Shown: positions 57,245 to 64,000 of the stretch, in pieces
How positions within the stretch are numbered: the stretch's first letter is position 1
How the letters are laid out: each line of letters begins with the position of its first letter
Origin: Pseudooceanicola pacificus
Lineage (GTDB): Bacteria > Pseudomonadota > Alphaproteobacteria > Rhodobacterales > Rhodobacteraceae
DNA: 64,000 nucleotides
Direction: 5' to 3'
Assembly (NCBI RefSeq): GCF_009789075.1
Contig: NZ_WNXQ01000002.1
Location: 372,001 to 436,000 of the forward strand
Translations under genes and position numbers: made by a program
The notes under the pieces: generated by a model
The model's input: the letters and a program-made list of their open reading frames with translations, nothing else
Databases searched by the model: none
Told to the model about the DNA's origin: nothing

Positions 57245-57931
57245 TCAGCCCGCCGGAAAGGCGATGTCGCTGGCCTGCCGTATGCTGGCCAGTTGCCCGG
57301 CCAGCCCGGGGGCCCGGGCCGGAAACACGCCATCCAGCGCCGCCGTGCCCACGGTGAACCCCGCCGCACCGCAGCCTGCCAGTTCCGCGATGCGGTCCGG
57401 CCCGTCGACGGATCCCGCCACGATCACCGGCTTGGGCGTCACCGCGCAGACTGCCCGGATCAGCGCCGGGACATCCCCGGCAAACCGCCAGGCCAGCAGG
57501 TCCAGCCCGTGCACCCCGTCAAGCGCCGCCAGACGCGCGGCCGAGGCGAGGATGTCGCCGGCCGGCCCGTGCAGCACCGATGGCAGGCCGCTGATCCGGC
57601 CCGGAAAGGGCATGTAGCGGATGCCGCTGCCGGTCAGCTCGGGCAGGACGCTGTCGGCATTGGTCCCGCCCAGCAACACATCCACCCCGATCCGCCGGGC
57701 CGCCCGGGCCGAGGCGACCTCGCTCGCGCGGTCCTCCGACACCACTTCGAGGTAGCAGACTCCCCCGGCCTCGCGAATCCGGTCGCGCAGGCGTTGCAGC
57801 TGCGGGACCGGCAGGCCGATGTCCTTGAACCCGATGTGGCGGATGCCGCAGGCCAGCGCCGTCTCCAGATGCTCTGCCGCGTCCTGAACCGTCCGGTCGT
57901 TCCGCGTGAGCATGAAGACGAAACCGATCAT
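57245..57931 (-). CDS. TIM-barrel-like protein of unknown function, coupled to PdxA-family gene
   Basis: A 228-residue protein that looks like an alpha-beta barrel: regularly spaced strand-helix units (HIGFKDIGLPVPQLQRLRDRI, YLEVVSEDRASEVASARAA, GVDVLLGGTNADSV, VIVAGSVDGPDRIAELAGCGAAGFTVGTAAL). The last motif resembles a phosphate-binding loop of HisA/PyrF-like barrels. I do not recognise a named family. Its ATG overlaps the PdxA-like stop (ATGA), so both proteins are probably part of one pathway or regulated together. Confidence 0.72.
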   Translation of the reverse strand: MIGFVFMLTRNDRTVQDAAEHLETALACGIRHIGFKDIGLPVPQLQRLRDRIREAGGVCYLEVVSEDRASEVASARAARRIGVDVLLGGTNADSVLPELTGSGIRYMPFPGRISGLPSVLHGPAGDILASAARLAALDGVHGLDLLAWRFAGDVPALIRAVCAVTPKPVIVAGSVDGPDRIAELAGCGAAGFTVGTAALDGVFPARAPGLAGQLASIRQASDIAFPAG

Positions 57932-58932
57932 GCCGTCTCTCGCGCCCTGGCCAGTTGGCGCGCCATGCGCAGGGCCGCAATCAGGCTGTCGGGCGAGGCG
58001 ATGCCCTGCCCCGCGATGTCGAAGGCCGTCCCGTGATCGGGCGAGGTGCGCACGAAGGGCAGCCCAAGCGTCACGTTCACCCCCTTCTCGAGCCCGAGGT
58101 ATTTCACCGGGATCAGCCCCTGATCGTGATATTGCGCGACCACCACGTCGAACTTGCCGGTGCGCGCGGCCATGAAGACCGTGTCGCCCGGCCAGGGCCC
58201 CGAAGCGTCGATCCCCTCGGCCCGGGCGGCGGCGATGGCGGGGGCGATGATCTCGATCTCCTCGCGCCCGAACAGCCCGCCCTCGCCCGCATGGGGGTTC
58301 AGCCCCGCCACGGCGACGCGCGGATGGGCGATGCCGAAGGCGCGGCAGCCCTCATGCGCCAGGCGGATGGCCGACATCTGGGCGTCGAAATCGGCCTGTG
58401 CGATGGCATCGCGCAGGGCCACGTGGATGGTCACCAGAACGGTGCGGATCTCGTCATTGGCCAGCATCATGGCGACCCGCCTGGCGCCGCCGTGATGGGC
58501 CAGCATCTCGGTATGGCCGGGAAAGCCGATGCCCGCGGCCGACAGCGCCTCCTTGTGGATCGGGGCGGTGACAAGGCCCGCGACATGGCCGGCGCGCGCC
58601 AGTTCGATGCCGCGCAGGATGGCATCCGCCGCCGCCTGCCCGGCATGGGCCGAGACCTCGCCATAGGCGGGCGCCGCGACGTCAGCCCCGGCCTGCAGAA
58701 CGCGGATGTGGCGGGGCGAGGCGGGGCGGTCCTGCGGGCCTGCGACGCGCTGCACCTGCCAGCCGGGCGCAACCAGGGCCACCGCCCGTTCCACCGCCGC
58801 GCGGGTGCCGATGATCAGCGCATCGCCCGCCTCGGGGCCTGTCATGGCGCGGACCGAAATTTCCGGGCCGATGCCCGCTGGATCGCCCATCGTGATCGCG
58901 AGGGGGAGCGTGTTGTGCAATTGTGACCTCAC
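57928..58932 (-). CDS. 4-hydroxythreonine-4-phosphate dehydrogenase family protein (PdxA or PdxA2)
   Basis: A 334-residue PdxA-family dehydrogenase: GDPAGIGPE, TAPIHKEALSAAG, GHTEMLAHHGG (metal His), GLNPHAGEGGLFGREE, YHDQGLIPVK and VTLGLPFVRTSPDHGTAFDIAGQG. The chemistry is NAD-dependent oxidative decarboxylation. It could be the vitamin B6 enzyme PdxA (pdxA is missing between surA and rsmA) or a PdxA2 acting on 4-phospho-D-threonate/erythronate; sequence alone does not decide. The coupled TIM-barrel gene argues for a non-standard role. Confidence 0.85.
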   Translation of the reverse strand: MRSQLHNTLPLAITMGDPAGIGPEISVRAMTGPEAGDALIIGTRAAVERAVALVAPGWQVQRVAGPQDRPASPRHIRVLQAGADVAAPAYGEVSAHAGQAAADAILRGIELARAGHVAGLVTAPIHKEALSAAGIGFPGHTEMLAHHGGARRVAMMLANDEIRTVLVTIHVALRDAIAQADFDAQMSAIRLAHEGCRAFGIAHPRVAVAGLNPHAGEGGLFGREEIEIIAPAIAAARAEGIDASGPWPGDTVFMAARTGKFDVVVAQYHDQGLIPVKYLGLEKGVNVTLGLPFVRTSPDHGTAFDIAGQGIASPDSLIAALRMARQLARARETA

Positions 58933-59256
58933 CGTACAGCCGCATTCACCGTCGGCCGCCTGCGCTCAGGATAGGACCGCAGCGGGTTTGGGCAAAGATG
59001 CAATTCGGGCTCCGCGCGGAAATGGCACGGGCCTGCTTGATGTTTTGCATGAATATCATCTCGCAATATCCTGTTATTAAAATAGTTTCTTAAGATACTG
59101 GCTCGCTGAATGTGCCGTGGGTTCAGCCGCGCCGGGACGGGGTTCGCCGTCAAGGCAATCGTGAACGGGCGTGATGTGCGGCGGAACATTTCCGCTCAAC
59201 CCCACGTTGGCCCTGCAGACAGCGGCGCCGGACGTGCCGCACCACGGGAGTTATTC
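58933..59256. promoter_or_regulatory. Divergent spacer with an AT-rich island
   Basis: About 320 bases. Position 59035-59105 is an AT-rich island unusual for this genome (TGTTATTAAAATAGTTTCTTAAG), the likely promoter region of the PRC-barrel gene, followed by a GC-rich leader and CGGGAG ribosome site. No gene. Confidence 0.5.
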
Positions 59257-60900
59257 ATGCGACACCTCATGCTCACGACGGCGCTTGTCGCCGCTTCTGC
59301 CTTCCCCGCGATGGCCCAGACGGCCAGCAGCACGGATCTGTTCCGCTCGGCCCCTGCCGCGACCGAAATCCGCGCCTCGGATTTCATTGGCATGCGCGTC
59401 TATGCCGCCACCGAGCGCCCCGAGGGCGATGCCTTCGCCGCAGCCGACGGCTGGGACGCGATCGGCGAGATCAACGACGTGATCCTGAACCGCAACGGCT
59501 CGGTCGACGCGGTGCTGGTGGACATCGGCGGCTTCCTCGGGATCGGGGAACGCCAGGTCGCGCTGAAGATGGATGCGATCGACTTCATCGCCGACGATTC
59601 GACGGAGGATTCGGGGGATTTCTTCCTGGTTCTGACGGCCAACCGCGAGGCTCTGGAAGGTGCTCCGGCCTATTCCGCCACTGCCCCTGACCCCGCGCTG
59701 ACCGCCCAGGCACCGACCCCGGCGCCTGTGGCCGAGCAGCCCGTGGCCGAAGACACGGCTGCCGCCGAGACCGAGCAGCCGAAGGCCGAGGACACGGCTG
59801 CCGCCGAGACCGAGGAACCTAAGGCCGAAGACACGGCTGCCGCCGAGACCGAGCAGCCGAAGGCCGAGGACACGGCTGCCGCCGAGACCGCAGAGCCGAA
59901 AGCCGAAGACAAAGCTGCTGCCGCATCCGAGGAGCCGAAAGTCGAGGACACGGCTGCCGCCGAGACCGAGCAGCCGAAGGCCGAGGATACGGCTGCCGCC
60001 GAGACCGAGCAGCCGAAGGCCGAGGATACGGCTGCCGCCGAGACCGCACAGCCGCAAGCCGAAGACACGGCTGCTGCCGAGACCGAAGAACCGAAGGCTG
60101 AGGACACGGCTGCCGCTGAAACCGCAGAGCCGAAAGCCGAAGACACGGCTGCCGCCGAGACCGAGGAACCGAAGGCCGAGGACACAGCTGCCGCCGCGAC
60201 CGAGGAACCGAAAGCCGAGGATACGGCTGCCGCCGAGACCGAGGAACCGAAGGCTGAGGATACGGCTGCCGCTGAAACCGCAGAGCCGAAGGCCGGGGAT
60301 ACGGCTGCCGCCGAGACCGAGGAACCGAAGGCCGAGGACATGGCTGCCGCTGAAACCGCAGAGCCGAAAGCCGAAGACACGGCTGCCGCCGAGACCGAGG
60401 AACCGAAGGCCGAAGACACGGCTGCCGCTGAAACCGCAGAACCGAAGGCCGAGGATACGGCTGCCGCTGAAACCGCAGAGCCGAAGGCCGAGGATACGGC
60501 TGCTGCCGAGAGCGCAGAACCGAAGGCCGAAGACACAGCAGCCGCCGAAACAGCTGCTCCCGCAGCGGCTCCGGCCGCGCGGCGGATCGCTCCGGATGAC
60601 CTGACCGGCTATCAGATCACCGACGCGGCATCGGTCACAAGCGAAGAGCTGACCGGCGCGCGGGTCTACGATGCGAACGACAAGTGGGTCGGCGAGGTCT
60701 CGCAACTGGTGACCGATGACGGCGGCAAGATCACCGATGCGGTGGTCGATGTGGGCGGCTTCCTGGGCCTGGGCGAAAAGCCCGTGGCGGTGCAGATCAA
60801 GGACCTTGAAATCCTGCGCAAGGACAGTGACCGGGGCCTGCGGGTCTATACCGCCCTGGTCGAGGACCAGCTGGAAGAACTCCCCGAGTTTTCCAGGTAA
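59257..60900 (+). CDS. Secreted dual PRC-barrel protein with 21 tandem 13-residue repeats
   Basis: A 547-residue protein. A signal peptide (1-21, ending AMAQT) is followed by a first PRC-barrel domain (about 37-115; EINDVILNRNGSVDAVLVDIGGFLGIGERQVAL), a repeat region (161-433) of 21 units with consensus E-P-K-A-E-D-T-A-A-A-E-T-(E/A), and a second PRC-barrel (about 445-525; GEVSQLVTDDGGKITDAVVDVGGFLGLGEKPVAV). The repeats are acidic and alanine-rich, likely an extended or helical stalk. PRC barrels in secreted alphaproteobacterial proteins are often stress-related; no function is proven. ATG at 59257 with CGGGAG; starts further upstream would bury the signal peptide. A hairpin follows at 60924. 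Confidence 0.9.
   Translation: MRHLMLTTALVAASAFPAMAQTASSTDLFRSAPAATEIRASDFIGMRVYAATERPEGDAFAAADGWDAIGEINDVILNRNGSVDAVLVDIGGFLGIGERQVALKMDAIDFIADDSTEDSGDFFLVLTANREALEGAPAYSATAPDPALTAQAPTPAPVAEQPVAEDTAAAETEQPKAEDTAAAETEEPKAEDTAAAETEQPKAEDTAAAETAEPKAEDKAAAASEEPKVEDTAAAETEQPKAEDTAAAETEQPKAEDTAAAETAQPQAEDTAAAETEEPKAEDTAAAETAEPKAEDTAAAETEEPKAEDTAAAATEEPKAEDTAAAETEEPKAEDTAAAETAEPKAGDTAAAETEEPKAEDMAAAETAEPKAEDTAAAETEEPKAEDTAAAETAEPKAEDTAAAETAEPKAEDTAAAESAEPKAEDTAAAETAAPAAAPAARRIAPDDLTGYQITDAASVTSEELTGARVYDANDKWVGEVSQLVTDDGGKITDAVVDVGGFLGLGEKPVAVQIKDLEILRKDSDRGLRVYTALVEDQLEELPEFSR
59737..60555 (+). repeat. Coding minisatellite, 21 x 39 bases
   Basis: Tandem 39-base units, each coding 13 residues, in frame without interruption. 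Variants differ mainly at the first, third and last codons (Gln/Glu start, Glu/Ala end), plus single changes such as KAEDK, KVED, KAGD, KAEDM. Two alternating unit types (ending TE or TA) suggest expansion by units or pairs of units. Confidence 0.92.
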
Positions 60901-60923
60901 GCCGACGCGCCGATCGGAACCGG

Positions 60924-60955
60924 GCCCCGCCGCGCCGATGCGCTGGCGGGGCTTC
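60924..60955 (+). terminator. Hairpin after the PRC-barrel gene
   Basis: GCCCCGCC / GGCGGGGC stem (60924-60931 with 60945-60952), then TTCG. Lacks a strong T-run, so the call is tentative. Confidence 0.5.
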
Positions 60956-61047
60956 GACGTCGCGTCACCCGGCGCGGGCCGGGGAACCCCCGGGCTCCGG
61001 GCGGCGTTGACGGATACCTGCCCGCTTTCCCTGCCAACGAGGTTCGC

Positions 61048-62058
61048 ATGAACGCCCAAACCCCCGCTGCCGAAAAGGCACGCATGGCGACCCCGGTCGG
61101 GACAGACCGGGCCCACGAGGATCTGACCGTGATCCTGAATCCCGGTTCGGGCAAGAAGGCGGGAACGCTTTCGGTGGAGGAGCTTGAGGAGCGGGTCGCC
61201 GCCCTGCCCTTTCCCACCACTGTCCGGCACGCCAAATCCGGCGGGGATATCGCCCGCCTCGCCCGCGAGGCGCTGAACTCCGGCACCGGTCCCATCGTGG
61301 CCGCCGGCGGCGACGGGACGATCTGCGCCGTCGCCTCGGTCCTGGCCGGGACGGGGCGGACGATGGGTGTGATCCCGATGGGCACCTTCAACTTCTTCGC
61401 CCGCGGCCTGGGAATCCCCGAGGATGTCGAAGGCGCGGTCGAGGTGCTGCAAAGCGGCACCCCGGTGCCCGTCACCGTGGGCGAGGTGAACGGCAGCCTG
61501 TTCCTGAACAACGCCAGCATCGGGGCCTATCCCGCGATCCTCGACCAGCGCGAGGGGATCTACAAACGCTGGGGCCGCTCGCGCATTGCCGCCTACTGGT
61601 CGGTGCTGGCCGCGCTGGCGACCTTTCACCGGCCGATGACGATGAAGATCACGGTCGACGGCCAGGAACTGCGCCGGCGCTCGCCGCTCGCCTTCGTGGC
61701 GATGAGCGGCTACCAGCTGGAACAATACGAGCTCGACGGCGCCGAAGATGTACGCGCGGGCCGCTTCGCGCTTTACGTCGCGCCCGACACGGGCGGATGG
61801 GGCTTGCTGATCCATGCCGTGAAACTGGCCTGGCGGCGGTTGCGGCCCGGGCGGGACCTGGAACTGTTCACCGGCCGCGAGATCCTGATCGAAACCCGCC
61901 GCAAGCGGCGCCTGGTGGCCCGCGACGGCGAGAAGGAAGAGATGCGCAACCCGTTCCACTTCGTCGCCCGACAGGACGCCCTTTCGGTGCTGGCCCCGGC
62001 CCCGGCCCCGGGCGAGGTGGACTCCGCAAGAGGGAGCGAGGAAGACACCCCCGGATGA
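61048..62058 (+). CDS. Diacylglycerol kinase-family lipid kinase
   Basis: A 336-residue DAGK catalytic-domain protein (YegS/DgkB-like). Motifs: VILNPGSGKKAG, GGDGT in VAAGGDGTICAVAS, and GTFNFFARGLGIP. It phosphorylates a lipid such as diacylglycerol with ATP. A Pro/Ala tail ends the protein. The stop overlaps the metallophosphoesterase start (ATGA), so kinase and phosphoesterase are translationally coupled. Confidence 0.9.
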   Translation: MNAQTPAAEKARMATPVGTDRAHEDLTVILNPGSGKKAGTLSVEELEERVAALPFPTTVRHAKSGGDIARLAREALNSGTGPIVAAGGDGTICAVASVLAGTGRTMGVIPMGTFNFFARGLGIPEDVEGAVEVLQSGTPVPVTVGEVNGSLFLNNASIGAYPAILDQREGIYKRWGRSRIAAYWSVLAALATFHRPMTMKITVDGQELRRRSPLAFVAMSGYQLEQYELDGAEDVRAGRFALYVAPDTGGWGLLIHAVKLAWRRLRPGRDLELFTGREILIETRRKRRLVARDGEKEEMRNPFHFVARQDALSVLAPAPAPGEVDSARGSEEDTPG

Positions 62059-62897
62059 CCCGGATCGTACATATGTCCGACCTGCATTTCGGCCGCGACC
62101 GGCCCGAACTCCTGGGCCCGCTGATCCGCGCCGTGAACGGCGCGCGCGCGGATCTGGTGGCGGTCTCGGGCGATCTGACGCAACGCGCGCTTGGCCAGCA
62201 GTTTCAGGCGGCCGCCGCGTTTCTGAAGAATATCGAGGCGCCCACCCTGGTTGTCCCCGGAAATCACGACGTGCCTGTGCACCTGCCGGTGTCGCGTTTC
62301 GTCCGTCCGTTTCACCAGTACCGCAAGTGGATCAACCGCGACCTGGCCCCGGTGGCGCATCTGCCGGGGCTGAACGTGATCGGGTTGAACACGGTCGACC
62401 CCTGGCGCTGGCAGCGCGGACGGATCCGCAGCGCGGCGGTGCGCCGGGCCTGTGCCATCTGCGCCGAGGCCGAGACGGGAGATCTGAACATCCTGGTCGG
62501 CCATCATCCGTTCGAACATCGCCCCGGTTCGGGCAAGGCGCCGATGCGCGGGGCGGAAAAGGCGCTGAGGCGGCTGTCGGATTGCGGCGCCGACGTGATC
62601 CTGTCGGGCCATCTGCATCTCTGGCTGGCCGAGCCCTTCCTGACGCGCCCCTTTGGCGCCGGGATGCTGCAGATCCACGCGGGCACCGGCCTGTCGACCC
62701 GCCATCGCGGCGAGCCCAACGATTTTGCAGTCATCGACCGCGAGGGCGACGACCTGCTGATCACCCGCTGGGCCGCGACCCCTTCGGGCAACGGTTTTGC
62801 GCCCATGTCCGAGCAGAAATTCCGGCGCGGCGGCGATGGCTGGCGGGGCGTCGGCACGCGGGCCGAGGCCGACCCCAGGTGCGAGGTGACCGCATGA
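62055..62897 (+). CDS. Calcineurin-like metallophosphoesterase
   Basis: A 280-residue phosphoesterase with a complete two-metal site: MSDLHFG (D9, H11), SGDLTQ, VPGNHD, VGHHPFE and SGHLHLW. It resembles CpdA/Icc-type 3',5'-cyclic-nucleotide phosphodiesterases or lipid phosphatases. Coupling to a lipid kinase suggests a phosphorylated lipid or nucleotide substrate, but this is an inference. Confidence 0.92.
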   Translation: MTRIVHMSDLHFGRDRPELLGPLIRAVNGARADLVAVSGDLTQRALGQQFQAAAAFLKNIEAPTLVVPGNHDVPVHLPVSRFVRPFHQYRKWINRDLAPVAHLPGLNVIGLNTVDPWRWQRGRIRSAAVRRACAICAEAETGDLNILVGHHPFEHRPGSGKAPMRGAEKALRRLSDCGADVILSGHLHLWLAEPFLTRPFGAGMLQIHAGTGLSTRHRGEPNDFAVIDREGDDLLITRWAATPSGNGFAPMSEQKFRRGGDGWRGVGTRAEADPRCEVTA

Positions 62898-62971
62898 CCG
62901 CCCTGCCCTCAGGGCACCGGCCCGGCGCGCATCGCCTGCCGCGCGCCATGCCGGACCTTGCCGCGAGGCGC

Positions 62972-63502
62972 TCAGATCCGACGCGCCCAGGCCGTCACCA
63001 GCGCGGCCGAGGCATCGGCCAGGTAGCGGCGGCGCTGCATGCGCAGCCGCTCGGCCACCGCGCCGATGCGTTCCAGATCGCCCGACAGGGCGCCGGCATG
63101 GGCCATCGCTTCCTCGAGTGTGTTTTCCGCGGCGGTCAGCTCGAACTGCGAACCCAACATGTAACGGCTGGTCTGCCCGCCGACGGAAACCGGATGCAGG
63201 AACAGCAGGTTGTCGAAGGCCTCGCCCGACTTGCGCCGGTTCTTGAGCACCACCTGCGCCTCGGTCCGGTTCTCGATGGCCTGCCGGATGTCGGCCCGCG
63301 CCCGGCCGTTGTCCAGATCGCCCTGCAGGAACCGGCAATTGCGCCCCTCGGTCTCGCGGAACGAGAATCCGGTCAGGGTTTCGAACCGGGCGTTTGCCAG
63401 CACCAGCGGGCAATCTACTTCTTCGAGATCAGCCAGCGACAGGGCCACCATGGAGCGTTCGAAAACACCACGTATCCGTTCCAGCTTTACGTCCAGTGCC
63501 AT
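62972..63502 (-). CDS. Short LOV-domain blue-light photoreceptor
   Basis: A 176-residue protein with a LOV (PAS) domain: the diagnostic GRNCRFLQ motif with photoactive Cys56, and Q119 in MLGSQFELT, which binds and switches with flavin mononucleotide. N- and C-terminal helices flank the domain and no kinase or HTH output is attached. Length and layout match the short LOV proteins described from Rhodobacter sphaeroides and Dinoroseobacter. Light should form a Cys-FMN adduct and change oligomer state. It is divergent (81 bases) from a CheB-type gene. Confidence 0.93.
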   Translation of the reverse strand: MALDVKLERIRGVFERSMVALSLADLEEVDCPLVLANARFETLTGFSFRETEGRNCRFLQGDLDNGRARADIRQAIENRTEAQVVLKNRRKSGEAFDNLLFLHPVSVGGQTSRYMLGSQFELTAAENTLEEAMAHAGALSGDLERIGAVAERLRMQRRRYLADASAALVTAWARRI

Positions 63503-63583
63503 TGCGGTCCTCCTGCAGACGGGTCAGGCTATACGCATCATCCGGGACTGCAAGTCCGAGACAACGCATAAGAAATCGAAGCA

Positions 63584-64000
63584 ATGACCAAAAGTTCCGA
63601 CAGTTCTGACATGTCCGACACCGATGCCGCGCAATCGTCGCCCCCTGTGATCCTGGGGGTTGGCGCCTCGGCCGGCGGGCTGGAGGCGTTTCAGAGCCTG
63701 CTGGCCACGCTCAGGGCGACAGACGATTTCGCCATGGTGCTGGTGCAGCATCTCGACCCCGAACACGAAAGCCTGCTGCCCGAACTGCTGTCCAAGCGCA
63801 CCCGCCTGCCGGTGCGTCCGATCACGGACGGGATGGAGCTGAAGGCGGGCGAGGTCTACCTGATCCCCCCGGCCTTCGAACTGGATATCCAGGGCACAAC
63901 GCTGAAGCTGGTCGAATTCGACACCCCGCGCGGGCTGCGCCGCCCGATTGACCGCTTCTTCGAATCCCTCGCCCGTGAGCAGGGCACCAATGCGGCGGCG
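63584..64000 (+). CDS. CheB-type methylesterase domain protein, probably CheB/CheR fusion (3' truncated)
   Basis: The window ends 139 codons into this gene. The visible part is a CheB methylesterase domain: VILGVGASAGGLEAF, FAMVLVQHLDPEHESLLPELLSKRT and VYLIPPAFELDIQG. No receiver domain precedes it, which is typical of the large CheB-CheR-PAS(-kinase) fusions. An ATG at 63584 is used; a second in-frame ATG lies at 63611. It is divergent from the LOV gene, suggesting light input into this signalling protein. Confidence 0.85.
   Translation, partial: MTKSSDSSDMSDTDAAQSSPPVILGVGASAGGLEAFQSLLATLRATDDFAMVLVQHLDPEHESLLPELLSKRTRLPVRPITDGMELKAGEVYLIPPAFELDIQGTTLKLVEFDTPRGLRRPIDRFFESLAREQGTNAAA

Noticed and set aside
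56611-57369. Minus-strand frame reading through tRNA-Ser, giving a GGETGIRTLG-type peptide
   Set aside because: This peptide is the well-known translation of the antisense of tRNA-Ser; the rest is low-complexity.
59737-60555. 39-base tandem repeats as a CRISPR array
   Set aside because: Units are contiguous with no spacers, in frame, and code a repeated peptide.
59251-61959. Very long open frame on the minus strand opposite the PRC-barrel repeat gene
   Set aside because: It is a shadow: the repeated codons have no stop complements, so the antisense frame stays open. Its product is a simple Gly/Leu/Arg repeat without a ribosome site or domain.

Overview
The window looks like ordinary, very GC-rich alphaproteobacterial chromosome, most likely from the Rhodobacterales (Paracoccus/Roseobacter relatives). 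The evidence is the gene orders (lptF-lptG-lptD-surA-rsmA; phoR-pstSCAB-phoU-phoB; rplU-rpmA-GNAT-obgE-proB-proA; rpsB-tsf; prfA-prmC), a DUF4167 protein, a short LOV photoreceptor, and a class II DAHP synthase beside a GlxA-type regulator. I see no insertion sequence, prophage, CRISPR array or rRNA. One tRNA gene is present (Ser, anticodon CGA).

Layout. 1-3712: tail of a GcvT-type demethylase, a flavin monooxygenase-like protein, an M48 protease, a DedA protein and a small membrane protein. 3824-18241: a catabolic island with an Fbp-type ABC importer (ATPase, fused permease, two tandem binding proteins), a divergent CoA-transferase and crotonase, an acyl-CoA dehydrogenase / crotonase / thiolase-like / DUF35 operon, and a FadR-type GntR regulator. 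Three TTGGT-N3-ACCA operators flank the two divergent control regions and tie the parts together. An unrelated DEAD-box helicase sits between the two catabolic arms. 18383-22962: DUF1499, prfA-prmC, DUF4167 and rsmA. 22999-30831: surA, lptD, lptG, lptF, then the divergent pair pepA-holC. 30987-38592: GlxA/AraC regulator, class II DAHP synthase, a secreted low-complexity protein, a PAS protein, yicC, rpsB-tsf. 39042-47630: a LuxR-type autoinducer regulator without a neighbouring synthase, then the complete phosphate regulon with a Pho box. 47961-56506: DUF1330, gamma-carbonic anhydrase, gmk, proA, proB, obgE, GNAT, rpmA, rplU and two DUF2059 proteins. 56636-64000: tRNA-Ser, a TIM-barrel-like protein with a PdxA-family dehydrogenase, a dual PRC-barrel protein with 21 tandem 13-residue repeats, a lipid kinase with a metallophosphoesterase, and a LOV photoreceptor divergent from the start of a CheB (probably CheB/CheR) protein cut by the window end.

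How the genes work together. The island at 3.8-18.2 kb can be read as one regulated pathway: uptake of an organic acid or related anion, activation by CoA transfer, oxidation and hydration of the acyl-CoA, and carbon-carbon cleavage by a thiolase-fold protein with a DUF35 partner, controlled by the GntR protein. The substrate is unknown. Several enzymes lack canonical catalytic residues (no thiolase Cys/His; one crotonase lacks both glutamates), which points to chemistry other than standard beta-oxidation. I consider this, the PRC-barrel repeat protein and the LOV/CheB pair the three most interesting things here. The rest is mostly housekeeping.
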